NCBI RefSeq assembly: GCF_008831285.2
Contig: NC_045146.1
Coordinates: forward strand, 11,981,289 to 12,045,288
Direction of reading: 5' to 3'
DNA length: 64,000 nucleotides
From: Nymphaea colorata
Taxonomy: Eukaryota; Streptophyta; Magnoliopsida; Nymphaeales; Nymphaeaceae
The position numbers and the translations under genes were made by a program. Of the stretch, positions 45,228 to 57,414 are shown piece after piece. The notes beneath the pieces are model-generated. The model was not told the origin of the DNA. It searched no databases and worked only from the letters and a program-made list of their open reading frames with translations. Positions within the stretch are counted from its first letter, which is position 1, and each line of letters starts with the position of its first letter.

Positions 45228-46309
45228 CGAGTGTTTCTTTCTGGCGCGAGAGGGAGAGAGATGGAGAGCGAAGGGAGTGTGTGAGAGTGATGAGCTCCTC
45301 CCTCTTTAAAAAGGAGAAGAGGAAGGAGAAGGATTGGGGATTTTCTGGGGACATGAAATTCGGATACCAGATAGGCCTTGGATTTGACTGTTGGATTTGG
45401 TTCTATTCGAGTTCGGATCTGAGACTGGGTATTTTAATATATGTCTGTACAAAAATCAGATTTGGATATGATTACTATCAAACATCCCAACATTAAAAAG
45501 TATTAAATCCGAACCATTGGAAAATTATAATTAGAATCAGGGATCCAAAATCTCTTACTTAAAATCAGGGAACCTTAGAAAACGAAAAGAGAACCCTTAA
45601 AAAAAAGTAGCAAAATTAAAAATAAGAATTTATGCGAGGTCCTCATATGGTTGAAGCTATACTAAAAGTTGAATTTCTTTAGAAAAGTGTTACCGATTGA
45701 TTCTATATAGTTTCAGCTGCAAGTCATGAGCTTGAAGTCATACTAAAAGTTGAACTGCTTTAGAAAAGTGTTACCAATTGATTATAGACAGCGCAATTCT
45801 ACAGGTAGTCTCGGCACTTTTCTGAAACCCTTCAGCCTTTAGTATGACTTCAAGCTCAAGAGTTGCAGTTGAGACTATGTATAGAATTGCAATGTCTATA
45901 AACAAAGGGAAACGCTTTTCTAAAGCAGTTCAACCTTTAGCATGGCTTCATTCTCATTGCGTTATTTTTACTACTTCTTTAGCCGCGTTTGATGGTTTGG
46001 AACTTTAATTCAAGAATGAAAATTTCAGAATCATAATTCCTCCTCCAACTGAATTGAAGTCAAAATTTCAGGTTTCAATTTCCTAATTCAAGAAACAAAA
46101 TACCCAGTTTGTTAAATAATTCCGATTTCTTAGAAAATGAGTATTTTGCTTCTAAGAGTCTAGATATATCAAAGGCCTTAAGGGTTCTCTTTACTTTTTC
46201 AAGGGTTTCCTCTTGTTCCAATTCCATGCAAATCAAGCCTTTAAATCAAAACTGGGTTAAGATGGTGCATTGTGGGTCGGATTCAGGGTAGTTTTTTTTT
46301 TTTCAATAC
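45228..46309. promoter_or_regulatory. ATL upstream region and spacer of the inverted duplication
   Basis: A TATA-like TTTTTAAAG on the minus strand near 45304-45312 lies some 80 bp before the ATG. Sequence to about 45495 is mirrored at 46310-46596 in opposite orientation. The middle holds the foldback at 45650-45950. The rest is AT-rich, including possible MITE-like sequence with GTTTGATGGTTTGG near 45988. Confidence 0.5.
45650..45950. repeat. Dimeric foldback (inverted repeat) element
   Basis: Sequence 45650-45805 pairs with the reverse complement of 45806-45950, and each arm contains a direct repeat. Shared words are CTTGAAGTCATACTAAA, GTTGAACTGCTTTAGAAAAG, TTATAGACA and GCAATTCTA. A transcript would fold into a long imperfect hairpin. 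No protein is encoded. Confidence 0.85.
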
Positions 46310-46890
46310 TTTGGTTGGTTGGGAGGTTTGATAGTAATCGGGCTTATGCATTTAGCTGATCCAAAACTGATTTTTGTATTGGTGTATGATCAAACATCCA
46401 ATCTTAGAACTCGATCAGAACCAAATCCATCAGTCAGATCCAAGGCCTACCTATTTCGATACTTGATTAAACATAGAAAAAATACCCGAATCTCATGTCC
46501 AGGAAAAAGCTCCCATCCTTCGCCAACCTCGTCCTCTTTCGACTCTGACACTCACAATTTTCCCTCTCTCTCTCTCGCGCCAGAAAGAAACACTCGATGG
46601 CACTCTCTCACTCAATCTCATGGGCAAGGCCCTCCCGGCGGCATTGACGGGAGGAGGTGGCGGCGAGCAGCCAAAACGGGGCGGTGAACTCGAATCCGGT
46701 GGTGGTGCTGGCGGCGCTGCTTTGCACTCTCATCTGCCTCGTTGGCTTGGGCTTCATGGTGCGCCGCGTCTGCGGTGCCGCTTCCTCTGCCACTTTGGCA
46801 TAGATCGAGGTGGCAACGATGACCACAACAATGTAGAGGCCAACAAAGGCCTCAAGGAGAAAGCAATTTGCGCTCTTCCTGTCGCCTTCC
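46310..46890 (+). pseudogene. Truncated inverted copy of the ATL gene with its promoter region
   Basis: The copy is in inverted orientation to 44562-45227 and includes upstream sequence: GCGCCAGAAAGAAACACTCG directly precedes ATG in both. The coding match starts at ATG 46597-46599 and continues through the transmembrane segment (CTCATCTGCCTCGTTGGCTT) and the EANKGLK linker. It stops after the equivalent of ALPVA, so the RING domain is missing. The homologous frame meets TGA after 16 codons and shifts further on. Presence of the promoter sequence argues against a retrocopy. The first sixteen codons could still be translated. Confidence 0.88.
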
Positions 46891-48073
46891 TTCATGACGT
46901 ATTATTTTTTCTCTTTATATTAGATAACCAACAATACAGTTATCAATTTATCCAGGCTTGTCAAAAAAAAAAAATTTACAAAAAAAGATGCTAAGTAAAG
47001 AAAGCAAGAGAAGGACAATAGTGAATCAAAGGAAGAAAACAAAGACCAAAAAGCAGGGTTCTAGTGGTTACAGTTCTGCACTGCCAACTCCAAAAAATGT
47101 AAGGAAAAATGCATGTAAAGTAAAATGGGGCTAAGACACCATAGGTTGATAATAGTCATACTGGTGTCTACCATGATTGATGACCACAATCCCATAGACT
47201 ACAAAAATGATCCAGGTACATAAACCAATATTGTTAGTAACTTCCACCTACACATATAAATTCAACATCAAATTATTTGGAAAAATGACACATAATTTCA
47301 ACAGTCAAATTATAGGAAAAAAATGAATTAATGGAAAAAAACTTGAGAATGAAAAAAAACGACAAATAATGTGAAAAACTTGTCTGTTGATGTAGGAGGT
47401 CACCTAACTACATGAGCACAATAAGATCAAGATCTTGGGAAATTTGAACGCTCTGTGCCTCCTTTCCAGATCCATCCTATCCCTTGAGGACGATGGAAAA
47501 ATAAAGGATGAATCTCGATGTATCGCAGAGGATGCAAAATAAAGGCTTAAAGGGAGAAGTTACACAAATTTACATGGTTCCAAAGATTGAATCACCTATG
47601 ACATGGTTCCATAGATTGAGTCACCTACTTGCACGAGAAAGGTGATATTAGTACTGTATGAAACCATGGTGAAGACCATCTTCATTATATAATCGAGTTA
47701 CACCTCCTTTGTTTGTGGAGAGACTCCAATATTTCCATGATGGTCATCAACAAACCTACTAACATGAATCGTACAGATGTTTTCACCATATTTATCAATG
47801 TCAACCTTATGTATATTTAAGAAGGTGATTTGTAAATACGATGACAGAAGCAGAATCAAAGGCAAAGGAGGAGGGTAATGATGCAGGTCGAGATTCTCTT
47901 TGCGTGCAATTTCAATTGCTTAATTTTTTTTCTCGTAAAATCTTGCGTTGTAATCTGTTTTTGCCTTCTTAAATCCTACTTATGGTGTACATACCTTAAT
48001 TCTCTCTGTCTCATAAAGATAGCATATAACTATCTTTTCCTGTGTCTCTCGGCAAACGAAAGCGAGCCTCATT

Positions 48074-48324
48074 CTTGAATTGTGATTCTACAATAGGCGG
48101 TGGAATTATGATTGTAGAATTTTAGTTTTTTTTCGTCTCTTTTGAGAGCACATGTTATGATAGTTTTAATTCATCAATAAAATATTTTGAAATCAAAATT
48201 CCAGACTATCAAACACAAAAGAATACTAGAACTAAAATTTTCATTACAATTTCAATTTGTGGTAGAATTTTGTTTTTAGAATTTTAATTCTAGAATCAAA
48301 ATTCAAGGCCGTCAAACATGCCTT
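48074..48324. mobile_element. MITE-like element with TTGAATTTTGATTCTA ends
   Basis: The left arm has TTGAATTGTGATTCTA at 48074-48090. The right arm has its near-perfect inverse at 48291-48306, followed by GGCCGTCAAACATGCC. The body is made of fragments such as GAATTTTAGTT. It is probably a short non-autonomous DNA transposon whose left terminus is partly lost. Confidence 0.5.
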
Positions 48325-49614
48325 AATGCATGTTTCTTAGGCAACACAATCAACTAAGTACTGATTTCCTATGTAGTCTATTGAGCCAAAGAATCAAAAG
48401 AACTTCATGGCAAGTCAGATGTCAGCAATTTGTTGTGCAGAGGGCAAACTGAGCTATAAGGAGCCCCAACGTCGCCTTTTCACGAAGAATAAAAAAAATT
48501 AAAATATTTTAGAATAACTAAAGAGCAACATGTGATACTGACATCCTTTAATCCACGGATCGATCGATTAAATTTAATGACTTAAAATATCATGCCACTT
48601 GTGGCCGATTCATAAACATTGCATGCTCCCAACTGCCCAACTTACGACAATCGCCTGACTTGTTTCTCTTGGCTTTCATTTAATTGCATAAAACATAAAA
48701 AAAAACATCCCGAATGATAATGAAAGTTCAGTTTAATTATATCCCGATTACAAGCGGTATCTTCAATTTGACATGACATATTTATTTTATGGTCCTGTGG
48801 ATTGATTTTGGTGTTGGAGAATCACTCTAAACTTAAGAACAGTTTTTCCTTTTCCTTTCGTATAATTAATTAGCATTTCTGGTTCACAAATGATTCATGA
48901 CTACTATTAGAGGTTTTTCTTTTTTCCTTCACTTCTTGACAGTACATTTACTTGCAATAGAAAGAGCCTTCAAGTACGAGCTGACAACGACTATTGAGTC
49001 ATGAAAATTGTATAAACATGTGTCTGGATAGAGTATTAGCCACACTAAACTTGACTATAAAAGTTAAATTAATTTTAGTGAATGAAAATCCAATTTAATT
49101 CGATTAGTTTCTTCATGTAAAATGATCAGCACAACTAAACTCGAAACTAGACACAAGATAATTCAAAGCACTAATATGGTAGAAATTGTCAGCCATTTCT
49201 ATTTCTAATAGGAAGATCTTCTTATTAGCAAATAGCATCCACTTTCATATTATGTGCACAGAATACAAATAGATTGAACAAACATATATAATACAAAAGC
49301 CACATAAGGACACATACTCCGTAAGAGACAACATATTTCACTCATGGCTGCTGCTGGTGTCATATGATATAGGCGTACTAGAAAATGTAAGTAGGTTGGT
49401 ACATCTCAATATCACAGAAGGAAGAAAAAATACAAGTTAAGAACATCGTTTGGCAGAAAGGTTACAGGTTATGTCCCAAGGAAAGAAGCTTAAAATTTGC
49501 ACGATAGGTTCGAACACATGTTTGGTCATATAATTTCTTGTCACCCGTTGGAAAGACAAAAAGTACCAAAAAAAAAAAAAATCAAGTGCGGCCATCCATC
49601 ACTAAATATTTATT

Positions 49615-50990
49615 AGCAGATATTACATCCTTAAGCAATAAAGGCGAGATAATTGTTCTTAATCAGCTTAGATTCTGGCAAAGGGTCAACACCAACTTGG
49701 AATTCACAGTTGGAAATTAATTGGAATTCGTTTTTCCTATAGGGGTGTTTGATCGTTTCAGATTTGAAAATCATAGATCCGATATGGATATGGCATGACT
49801 TGCTTTTACAAATGTGCCAAAAAAATCCTTAATAAAATTCATGGTTCATCAAGCTGAAGAACCAAAGTTGGATCTAAAATCTACACTAAGAACCTTTTTG
49901 GTTTTAAGATCCGAGGGGGAAATATCAGATTTTAAATCTATGGTTTTTAAATTTTGAAGATTTCAAATCTGAGACTATCAAATGCTCCCATTACGTCGTC
50001 AGACAGTATTAGATAGATGTAATTGATCAATCATTCACTCTCATGACGAACATATATGCAGGTGGATAAACCACAGCCAACTTTGCACGCGTTGATTTCT
50101 GAAGGTGGGTTTTTTGCGCTTTTTAGAAGGAGGAGCACGCTAGCATCTACCTTTTTGAAAATATCAGAAGTGAGTATGTCAACTCAGCTGAAAGATATTT
50201 ATATCACCAGTGAACTCTGACAAGTTTGCTTGGATGAATAATTGGGTTGAAAAATTATGTAAAAATATTTGAATGTTTTATATAGGTAAAACAACCATCT
50301 AAACGATCCATGAAAATATTTTCAGGTTGGGGCGCATGATAATCACGCCTTAAGTTCAAACAAAACACAAGAGTTTAATTTTCAGGAGAAATCCACAAGA
50401 AGTTTCATCACTTTTTAGATTGTAGGGGGAATTTGGTAGGATAAGTTGTCCAGGGAAAAGTTGTCGAGACGTCTTCCTGTTCATGATCATTGATTGTCTT
50501 AACGCTTTTTAACTTACGAATCTTGAGAAAAACAATAATGCCATGTTGGGACCAACACCTCCACACCTTTTCTATCCCACGAATGGGCAGAAATTCCGGC
50601 CCCTTCCTTCTGCTGGATCGATCAGCAGCTTAATCTCCAAGTCTATCAAGAACGTAAGTCAAAGGAATTGGCGGCAGATTTTCTTTTGCTATTTTAATAT
50701 GAATAGGATCCTGGTGCACATATCTTTTTTTTCCCACTCTGTCTCATCTTCCTTGTCAATTTCCCTTTTTTCGGGATAACTTATCCAATCTTTTTAGAAG
50801 TACCGGAAGGCTTTATTCTTGGTGCATCTGCCACAATCCCACTAGCCCACTCCGGACGAGATGCATGATTACCCACGTACTTTATGTAGCTACACTTGCA
50901 GGTGATTGTATAGGCCTCCAGTTGGATCGAGTGGCGTTTGGCAAGAGGAGAAACCATCCTTCCCTTCCGACCGCCTCTAAGGTTCATGGC
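49615..50990 (+). repeat. Local repeat block A (first copy)
   Basis: It shares a long series of words with 53320-54195 in the same order: CTTAGATTCTGG, CACCAACTTG, AATTCACAGTTGG, TTAGATAGAT, TTGATTTCTGA, GGGGGAATTTGGTAGGATAA, GTTGTCGAGACGTCTTCCTG and GTGCATCTGCC. It is interrupted by a MITE at 49742-49989. It is non-coding, and its origin is unknown. Confidence 0.75.
49742..49989. mobile_element. MITE with ~30 bp inverted repeats, inserted in block A
   Basis: The left end GGGGTGTTTGATCGTTTCAG pairs with the reverse complement of the right end, GGGAGCATTTGATAGTCTCA, and pairing continues through CAGATTTGAAATC-like sequence. The sister block at 53410-53430 lacks the insertion, which confirms that it is mobile. 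It is non-coding. Confidence 0.8.
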
Positions 50991-51559
50991 TGCTTCAATT
51001 CTCCGGTTTCGTGCATGTCATTACTTGGTGGTTCAGAAGAATAGCACCACGAAAATGAAACTGCAAAAGCATTGAAGCTCAAGCTGACCAATTATCATAC
51101 CTCTCCTACGGCAGCCAGTTGGATCGAATAAATACATTTCTTTTAATGTGAGGTAAAAACGAATACGCCAGTTATGAACATCCTGTTGGTTTCAATTTCC
51201 TGAACTCTTCTTTTCTGAAAAGCGTGCAGTTAATTGCTCAAGACGAGTACTTTTTTCTTTTACCTTCTAGGATCCATTTCTTGGTTCAAGACTATTCATT
51301 TATCACTGACTGAATTTGCATGTGGAGGAATAAGCCGATGAATTCTGCTGAAAATTAGTGGGAAAGGTCTATGGTTGTGAACTTAAAATTCTTGAATCAA
51401 CTTATTTTTGGGTTCCAAGTTCATTCATTCCTGAACCATACTAAAATAAAGTTACGTACCTTCTCACGACGCTTCGAGGAGGCGTCATTCTAATGTATGT
51501 AAATATACACCAATATAAATCTTTGTGTTAAGGCCCCTGATGATACCTACCCGAAGCAA

Positions 51560-52180
51560 CCCCATCATTCATTCCATCATGGTACCTCATCAACTTAAGT
51601 AGAGTTCCATGTGAAAGTAGTGCAGTGCATCTGATAGCTGGATTCACATTGATTCCTTTCTAGTTGTAGTTGTTGGATATTGCTACCTTTCCTTGGTCTA
51701 CCTTTTTGGTTGCTGTGGGGGCCGGAAGAACGCCCGTACTGTACGATGTTCAGTTTCACGCGCTGCTTCACATGCCACACTATTCGGCCCAGCACACGGA
51801 GAGGAGAGCCAATTTTGTGGGCGACTGCCTTAACTTGACTTGTTGGAGATGGCTTTTTGCCGGACACGGGGGCTTTATCATTCTCCTATGGTGGTGTTGT
51901 GGGCCGGAGCTTCACCGGCCTTGGAGTCATCCTATCTTGTCTTCCTTTCCACACGTGGGCTGCTCTTGTCTATACAGTTAATACTCACAGTCGTTTCTTC
52001 ACACTTTCTACTTTGTATAGCCGGAAGATATTCTTTAGCGGTTGGGCCCCGGCACCCTTTTCCCAAGGGCCGCTCACATGCGTCCCTGGAGACTTTGCAA
52101 ATTGACTGACATGAAAAGGGCAAGGGATACTGATATTATCTGCCGGATGTCATCTTCCACTCAACACATACAACTACTAG
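51560..52180 (-). repeat. Local repeat block E (inverted copy)
   Basis: Read on the minus strand, it matches 55040-55600 on the plus strand. Shared words are GTTGAGTGGAAGATGACATC, CATGTGAGCGG, TTGGGAAAAGGGTGC, AAAAGGTAGACCAA, TCCAGCTATCAGATGCACT and GGAATGAATGATG. Both copies have scattered stops, and no domain was recognised. Confidence 0.75.
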
Positions 52181-52399
52181 CGTTCATTCAATGCTATCGG
52201 CCCCTTGGTTGTAAGCAGGGGGTGAAGGCAGGGGTAAAATACTTGATGGTGCCTGTCAAAATTTTGAAACTGTAGTTTCACTCCTGTAACAAAATTTTCT
52301 TTAACTCCCCACTGAATGTGCATTCAGGACCTAAGGCTTTCTGCATATAACTGCAGGCTCTCACCCACAGTTAATGAGGCTGATGTTTTAAGTTGAGAA

Positions 52400-53275
52400 A
52401 AGCAAAATATTTTGGAACAAAGTAGGTGCAGCAAGAGGTGCTACAAGTGGGAGGTGAACAGGAGGCGATCGAGCGCTTCTGATTCTTGGATCAAGTGAGA
52501 TATTTTCTTCTGATGTAAAAGAGAACAAAAAAAAAGCACTTACACAACTCATGAAAAGCGTGCCAGTTTCAACTTCCTGAACTCTTCTTTTCCTGAAAAG
52601 TGAGCTTTTTGAGGATTCAAAGAACTGATGCAGAATTTGAGCTTCCACGTGGTTAGAGCAATGATGCAGAATTGAGGGATATCCAATGTGGGCTTTTTTC
52701 CGGATAACTTGTCCAATCTTTTATAAGTACCAAAAGGCTTCCACATTATCATTTTCGGATAGACATCTTCCTCTTGGTGCATCTGCCAGAGTCCCACTAG
52801 CCCACTCTGGACCAGATGCGTGATCACTTGCGTACTTTATGTAGCGGTTTGCACATATAGCTACACTTGCAGGTTACACAGGCCTCCAGGATGACCACCC
52901 TTTTATATATGTATATAATAAGCAGCTGAATGGCTAAACCCATATTGGATATCCTTCAATTGTGCATCATTTCTCTTACTTCGTGGAAGCTTCTGTGGAT
53001 CCTCAAAAAGCTCTCACTTTTCAGGAAAGGAGGGTCAAGGACGTTTGAAATATTACACGCTTTTCATAAGAAGTGTGTTTATTTTTCTCACATTAAAAAG
53101 AAGGGTATGGCACTCGATCGAAGAAGTTATAAGCTCGATCACCTCCCGTTCTAACACCTCTTTATGCAACTTCCCTTTTTTTACTCTCGAAAGTAACTTT
53201 TTGCTAGTGGACTGCCCTTTATACCATGAACAAGGGCTGCGGAGCAAAAAGTGAATTCACAGATGGGAAGGATTG
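52400..53275. repeat. Back-to-back inverted blocks D (-) and B (+)
   Basis: Sequence 52400-52695 is the inverse of 52940-53180: GATATCCAAT, AGCTTCCACG, TTTTTGAGGAT, CCTGAAAAGTGAG and CATGAAAAGCGTG occur in mirrored order. Block B (52690-53275) also matches 54045-54690 directly. The arms would allow a hairpin of about 140 bp with a ~250 bp loop. Confidence 0.75.
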
Positions 53276-53319
53276 GATCATGCAATGATCTAATAGATAT
53301 TTAGCTATCAGTGAAAGAA

Positions 53320-54202
53320 CAATAACTAGTTGTTTCTATTTGCTTAGATTCTGGAACGAGGTTAGCACCAACTTGAAATTCACAGTTGGGAATTGAAACT
53401 CATTTTCATTTTTCCGTCGGAAAGAATTAGATAGATCTACTTGGTCGTTCACTCTCAACACAAGCATGCCTTCTGCCAGAAAGATGACAATCACCTTTTC
53501 ATTGATTTCTGAGGGTGGGTTATGGAGGTTAAAAAAACATCCATTAATCACATATTTTCAGGTTGGCATATTTTAAGTTGCGCCAAATGATAACTCGCCT
53601 TTACACATTAGAATCTTGAAAGAAAAGCCAAAAGTTTAATTTTTAATACAGCCTCAATAAGAAACGAATGACAAGTTCATCAATTTTTAGACTATAGGGG
53701 GAATTTGGTAGGATAAGCCAAGGTATGTAGGGGAAAGTTGTCGAGACGTCTTCCTGTTCATGATCAGTCTATGTCTTGCACATTAACTTATGAAGCTTGA
53801 GAGATTCAATAATGCCATTTTGGGCCTACTGCACCTCTACATCTTTTCTATCCCGCGAGTGGGCAGAAAGATGAAAGCGTACCTTTTTCCAAAATTTCCA
53901 GCCCTTCCTTCTGCCGGATCAGCAGCATAATCTTCAAGTCTGTCAAAAGCATACGCCAGAGGAGTTGGCGGTAGATTTTCTTTTTACTATTTCAATAGGC
54001 TCCACATGCACATATCTTCTTCCCACTCTTTACCTCACTTCCGGATAACTTATCCAGTCTTTTAGAAGTACCGAAAGGCTTTCACATGGTACTTTTCAGG
54101 ATAAGCATCTTCCTGTTGGTGCATCTGCCAAAGTCCCACTAGCCCACTTTGGACCAGATACACTTGCAGGTGACATAGGCCACCAGGATGACCAGTGTTT
54201 CG

Positions 54203-54249
<47 letters not shown>

Positions 54250-54700
54250 GCTGCTGAAACGGCTAAACCCCCATTGGATATATTTCAATTCTGCATCATT
54301 TCTCTTACTTCGTGGATAATGCTGCTGAAACGGCTAAACCCACATTGGATATCTTTCAATTCTGCATCATTTCTCTTGCTTCGTGGAAGCTTCATTGAAT
54401 CCTCAAAAAACTTACTTTTCAGGAAAAGGAGGGTCTAGGAAGTTGAAACTAACACGCTTTTCATAAGTATTGTATTTGTTTTTCTCATATTACAAGAAAT
54501 GTATTGCAGTCGATCCAAGAAGCCAGAAGCCCAATCGCCTCCTGTCCTGTTCACCTCTCATTTCTAACACCTCATTTCGCAACTTTCTATCTTTTCACTC
54601 TGGGAATGATCTTTTTGTTACCGTGGACTCCCATTCTTATCATCAACGACGGCTGCTGCGCAAAAATTGAATTCACAGATGGGGAGTGGGCCACTTAAGC
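53320..54700 (+). repeat. Local repeat block C (tandem relative of blocks A and B)
   Basis: Its left part (53320-54195) is the MITE-free sister of block A. Its right part (54045-54690) is the sister of block B, ending in ATTGAATTCACAGATGGGGA. An internal ~65 bp duplication (AATGCTGCTGAAACGGCTAA) begins at 54248 and recurs at 54318. Confidence 0.75.
54204..54248. repeat. (TA)n microsatellite
   Basis: An uninterrupted TA tract of about 45 bp inside block C. The equivalent place in block B has only a short TATATATGTATATAAT. Confidence 0.95.
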
Positions 54701-55039
54701 ATGTCCTAAATCGTGTCCAGTAGAGTTTATAGTACCAAAAATTGCTTTTCATCGTTCTGTAACCTTCAATATAATCGTTCATTCTTTATAAAGGATGTGG
54801 TTAGCATGGGTTATCCTTTCTAAAGCAAGTGGTTAGTATAGGGAAGGCACTCGTCACCAGGTAGCTAGTGAAGAATTTCAAACTTTTTTATTATCAAGGT
54901 TTTCGATTCTAAGAAACTATATTTGGGTTTAGAGATTTTATTATTTATCCGCCGGCACAAAGCTACCGACTATTGGTCTTTCACGGCCGCTGGATCAACC
55001 AGAAAGAGGGAGGAAGAAGAAGAGATTTGGGCCGACAAC

Positions 55040-55600
55040 ATTGAATAAACGCTTGTATGTGTTGAGTGGAAGATGACATCCCACAGATAATGCCATTCCT
55101 TGCCGCCTTTCATGTCATTCAATTCGCAAAATCACCAGGGACCCATGTGAGCGGTCTTGGGAAAAGGGTGCACAGGCCTATATTTTCACATGGAGTGCGA
55201 AACCACCAAAGGATATCTTTGCCCATCAAGTAGATGATGAGGACGCAGGTGCTTTCGAGTTCTTATTGCTAGAATTTATAGAGGGACCAAGCTCCTTAGG
55301 GTCCAAAAGAGCACACCAAATACGGGCAGACATGCTAAACCTCATCTTTTATGCAATATGGGTACCAGACACACTACTTTTTTCTGCCCCCACTCCAACC
55401 GAAAAGGTAGACCAACGAGAAGCAGCAACATGAAAGAACTAGGAACGAGTCGACATGGTGTTCACTGGATCCAGCTATCAGATGCACTACAGTATGCAAT
55501 CAAGAAACTCAGATACCAATATGGAATGAATGATGCGGTTTCGTCAGGTGTCATGGTCCCTACATCTACAACTGGAATGCAGTTCTAGAGATGAATCCAT
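55040..55600 (+). repeat. Local repeat block E' (direct partner of block E)
   Basis: This is the plus-strand copy of the block at 51560-52180. One frame is open for about 70 codons (FEFLLLEFIEGPSSLGSKRA and following), but it is not shared with the other copy and matches no family I recognise. Confidence 0.7.
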
Positions 55601-57414
55601 AAGCTACCCAACGGAGCATGTGATGAGCCACAGAAATTCCGACCAGATAGAAAGTGTAGGTGATCGGATTTAGTGGTTGGATTTAGAGTGGTCATGGCAA
55701 AGAGACGCATTTCGAGGAAGCAACAAGTGATGATTAGATTCAGACCATGGTCTCAACAATCATGTGGCCTTGAATATCATGGGGGCACAAACCATCATGA
55801 CTCATAGGTAGGGAGTCGGATGTTAGGAGATTATATAAAGCAGCATTGCAAGAATCCACTCTCTTGGGGTTTGGGTTCCTTTACACGTAACGCACACAGA
55901 GTTGCATTGTTTCCATATCCAAACAAGACTTCATTAGTAACCATTTCAACAAGATTCTGGCGACACGCTTCATTCAAGCTAACGTAAAGTGGGAACAGCC
56001 AATAAGGTGTCAATTCGATTACAACCAGTAAATAAGAAGCTAAATGCAAGCCTCATCACATGACCCAAGCACGTTGAGGATCATGTCTTGCTTCCATCAC
56101 CTACCTTTGGTAGCTAAATTCATTTTCACGCAACTTTCTTTAACACACAAATGTGAAACCCCTAATAACGCTTATAGGCGACTTAAAACCAATCAATGAG
56201 CGAATCCCGTTTACATTGAGAAGCTGAGTTTAGAGCTAGGAGTAATAATAGTATGACCGACAATGAAGCGATCACCTCGCTAGGGACACGATTGCCGCAT
56301 ACCGACCAGGGCGTCTGACCCTCTCTTAATTGTGCTAACCACTTCACCCTGGAACTTGTGACATTTTCACGAAAGTTGCCACTCCTCGGACACTAACTTA
56401 GATCCTAACAAATTTAAATCAGAAAGGATGCTGTGATGTAAAAAGACATAAATTTGAAACTAGAATAACTTGAAGGTCCTTTTCTTTGAATCGTGTTTCT
56501 GAATTATTCTATAGTCTGCAAGCTAGGTTCAACTCTCGTCATGCTAATTGATACCACAGTAGCTCGAAGGTGTTCTTTTTTTCCAACTATGTTTTTTAAG
56601 CTCTAAACTGCAAGCTAGACTCAACTCTCAATGTAAAAGAGAAACCTACCGCATATGTCGCGCCCACTTTCTTGGAGAAAGGATTACTCGCAAGCAATCA
56701 AAATGCTGCGATTTTACATCGGAGAAAAAAAAATTACAGTTGACTAAACCATCCCCATTTTGTTTACGCAGGTAGATTATCAAACCCTATCATGCACGGT
56801 ACATCTCGTTACTACCTTCCATGAAGTTTGGAGTTCTAAAATCAATTTCTCGATTTGTACTTACATTTATCGTTTTCGGGCAGAAAAAACCTGACCTAGC
56901 GTGTTAAAGAACTTTTCCTGCGGAAGACCAATCAGTGCTTATTTAACTTATTCTGTAAAGCAAAGCTGTCTCTCTCCCTCAGTTCTCTGTGGGCCACAAT
57001 ACGTACACCACTTAACCCCCGAAAATCTGGTGCGAAAACAGGTCTATCTAGAAAACTCAATAACATGCGCTCGATCTAAGGAGGAAGGCATGGATTCGCA
57101 GTCATTTTGGGCCCAATGCATCTTCTTGCGCATCAATTGTCGACAATGTCCAATGACAACACCACTTGTGCTAGCAAATATGGCATTATCATTTGCGCTG
57201 AAACAAACGTAATGCTACAAGTGCGGTAGCAAAACACTAATTTCCCCAGACTTACAACAACATAACGAGCTGACGCTTTTGCTTTTCCTAAATCATGTAA
57301 TTTTCACTCCCCGAAGCCATCCCCTACTCTCCCCCTCTTCCGAAATCTCTCTCTCTCTCTCTCGTGCTTATCTTTATACATAAAAATTTCAATACCAAGA
57401 GAACAAAGAAGAAC

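Larger units (their letters stand above)
46896..57414. other. 10.5 kb gene-free region rich in local duplications
   Basis: No intact gene was found. It contains A-rich sequence near 46958-46985, a TTGAATTxTGATTCTA-ended element at 48074-48324, and a block family at 49615-55600 (described separately). The part from 55600 to 57414 is unremarkable, with (CT)n near 57346-57362. Confidence 0.5.

Noticed and set aside
44585-45496. Plus-strand open frames opposite the ATL gene
   Set aside because: They are Arg/Gly-rich shadows of a GC-rich coding strand and have no domain.
46597-46994. Plus-strand 124-codon frame (MGKALPAALTGGGG...) as a gene
   Set aside because: It is a shifted frame through the truncated ATL copy and not the homologous reading frame.
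47390-47880. Possible LTR-type fragment (words such as TTACACAAATTTACATGGTT)
   Set aside because: No paired terminal repeat, coding domain or boundary could be seen, so it is only a vague fossil-like resemblance.
55190-55430. Open frame of about 70 codons in block E'
   Set aside because: The sister block E does not keep the frame and no family was recognised.
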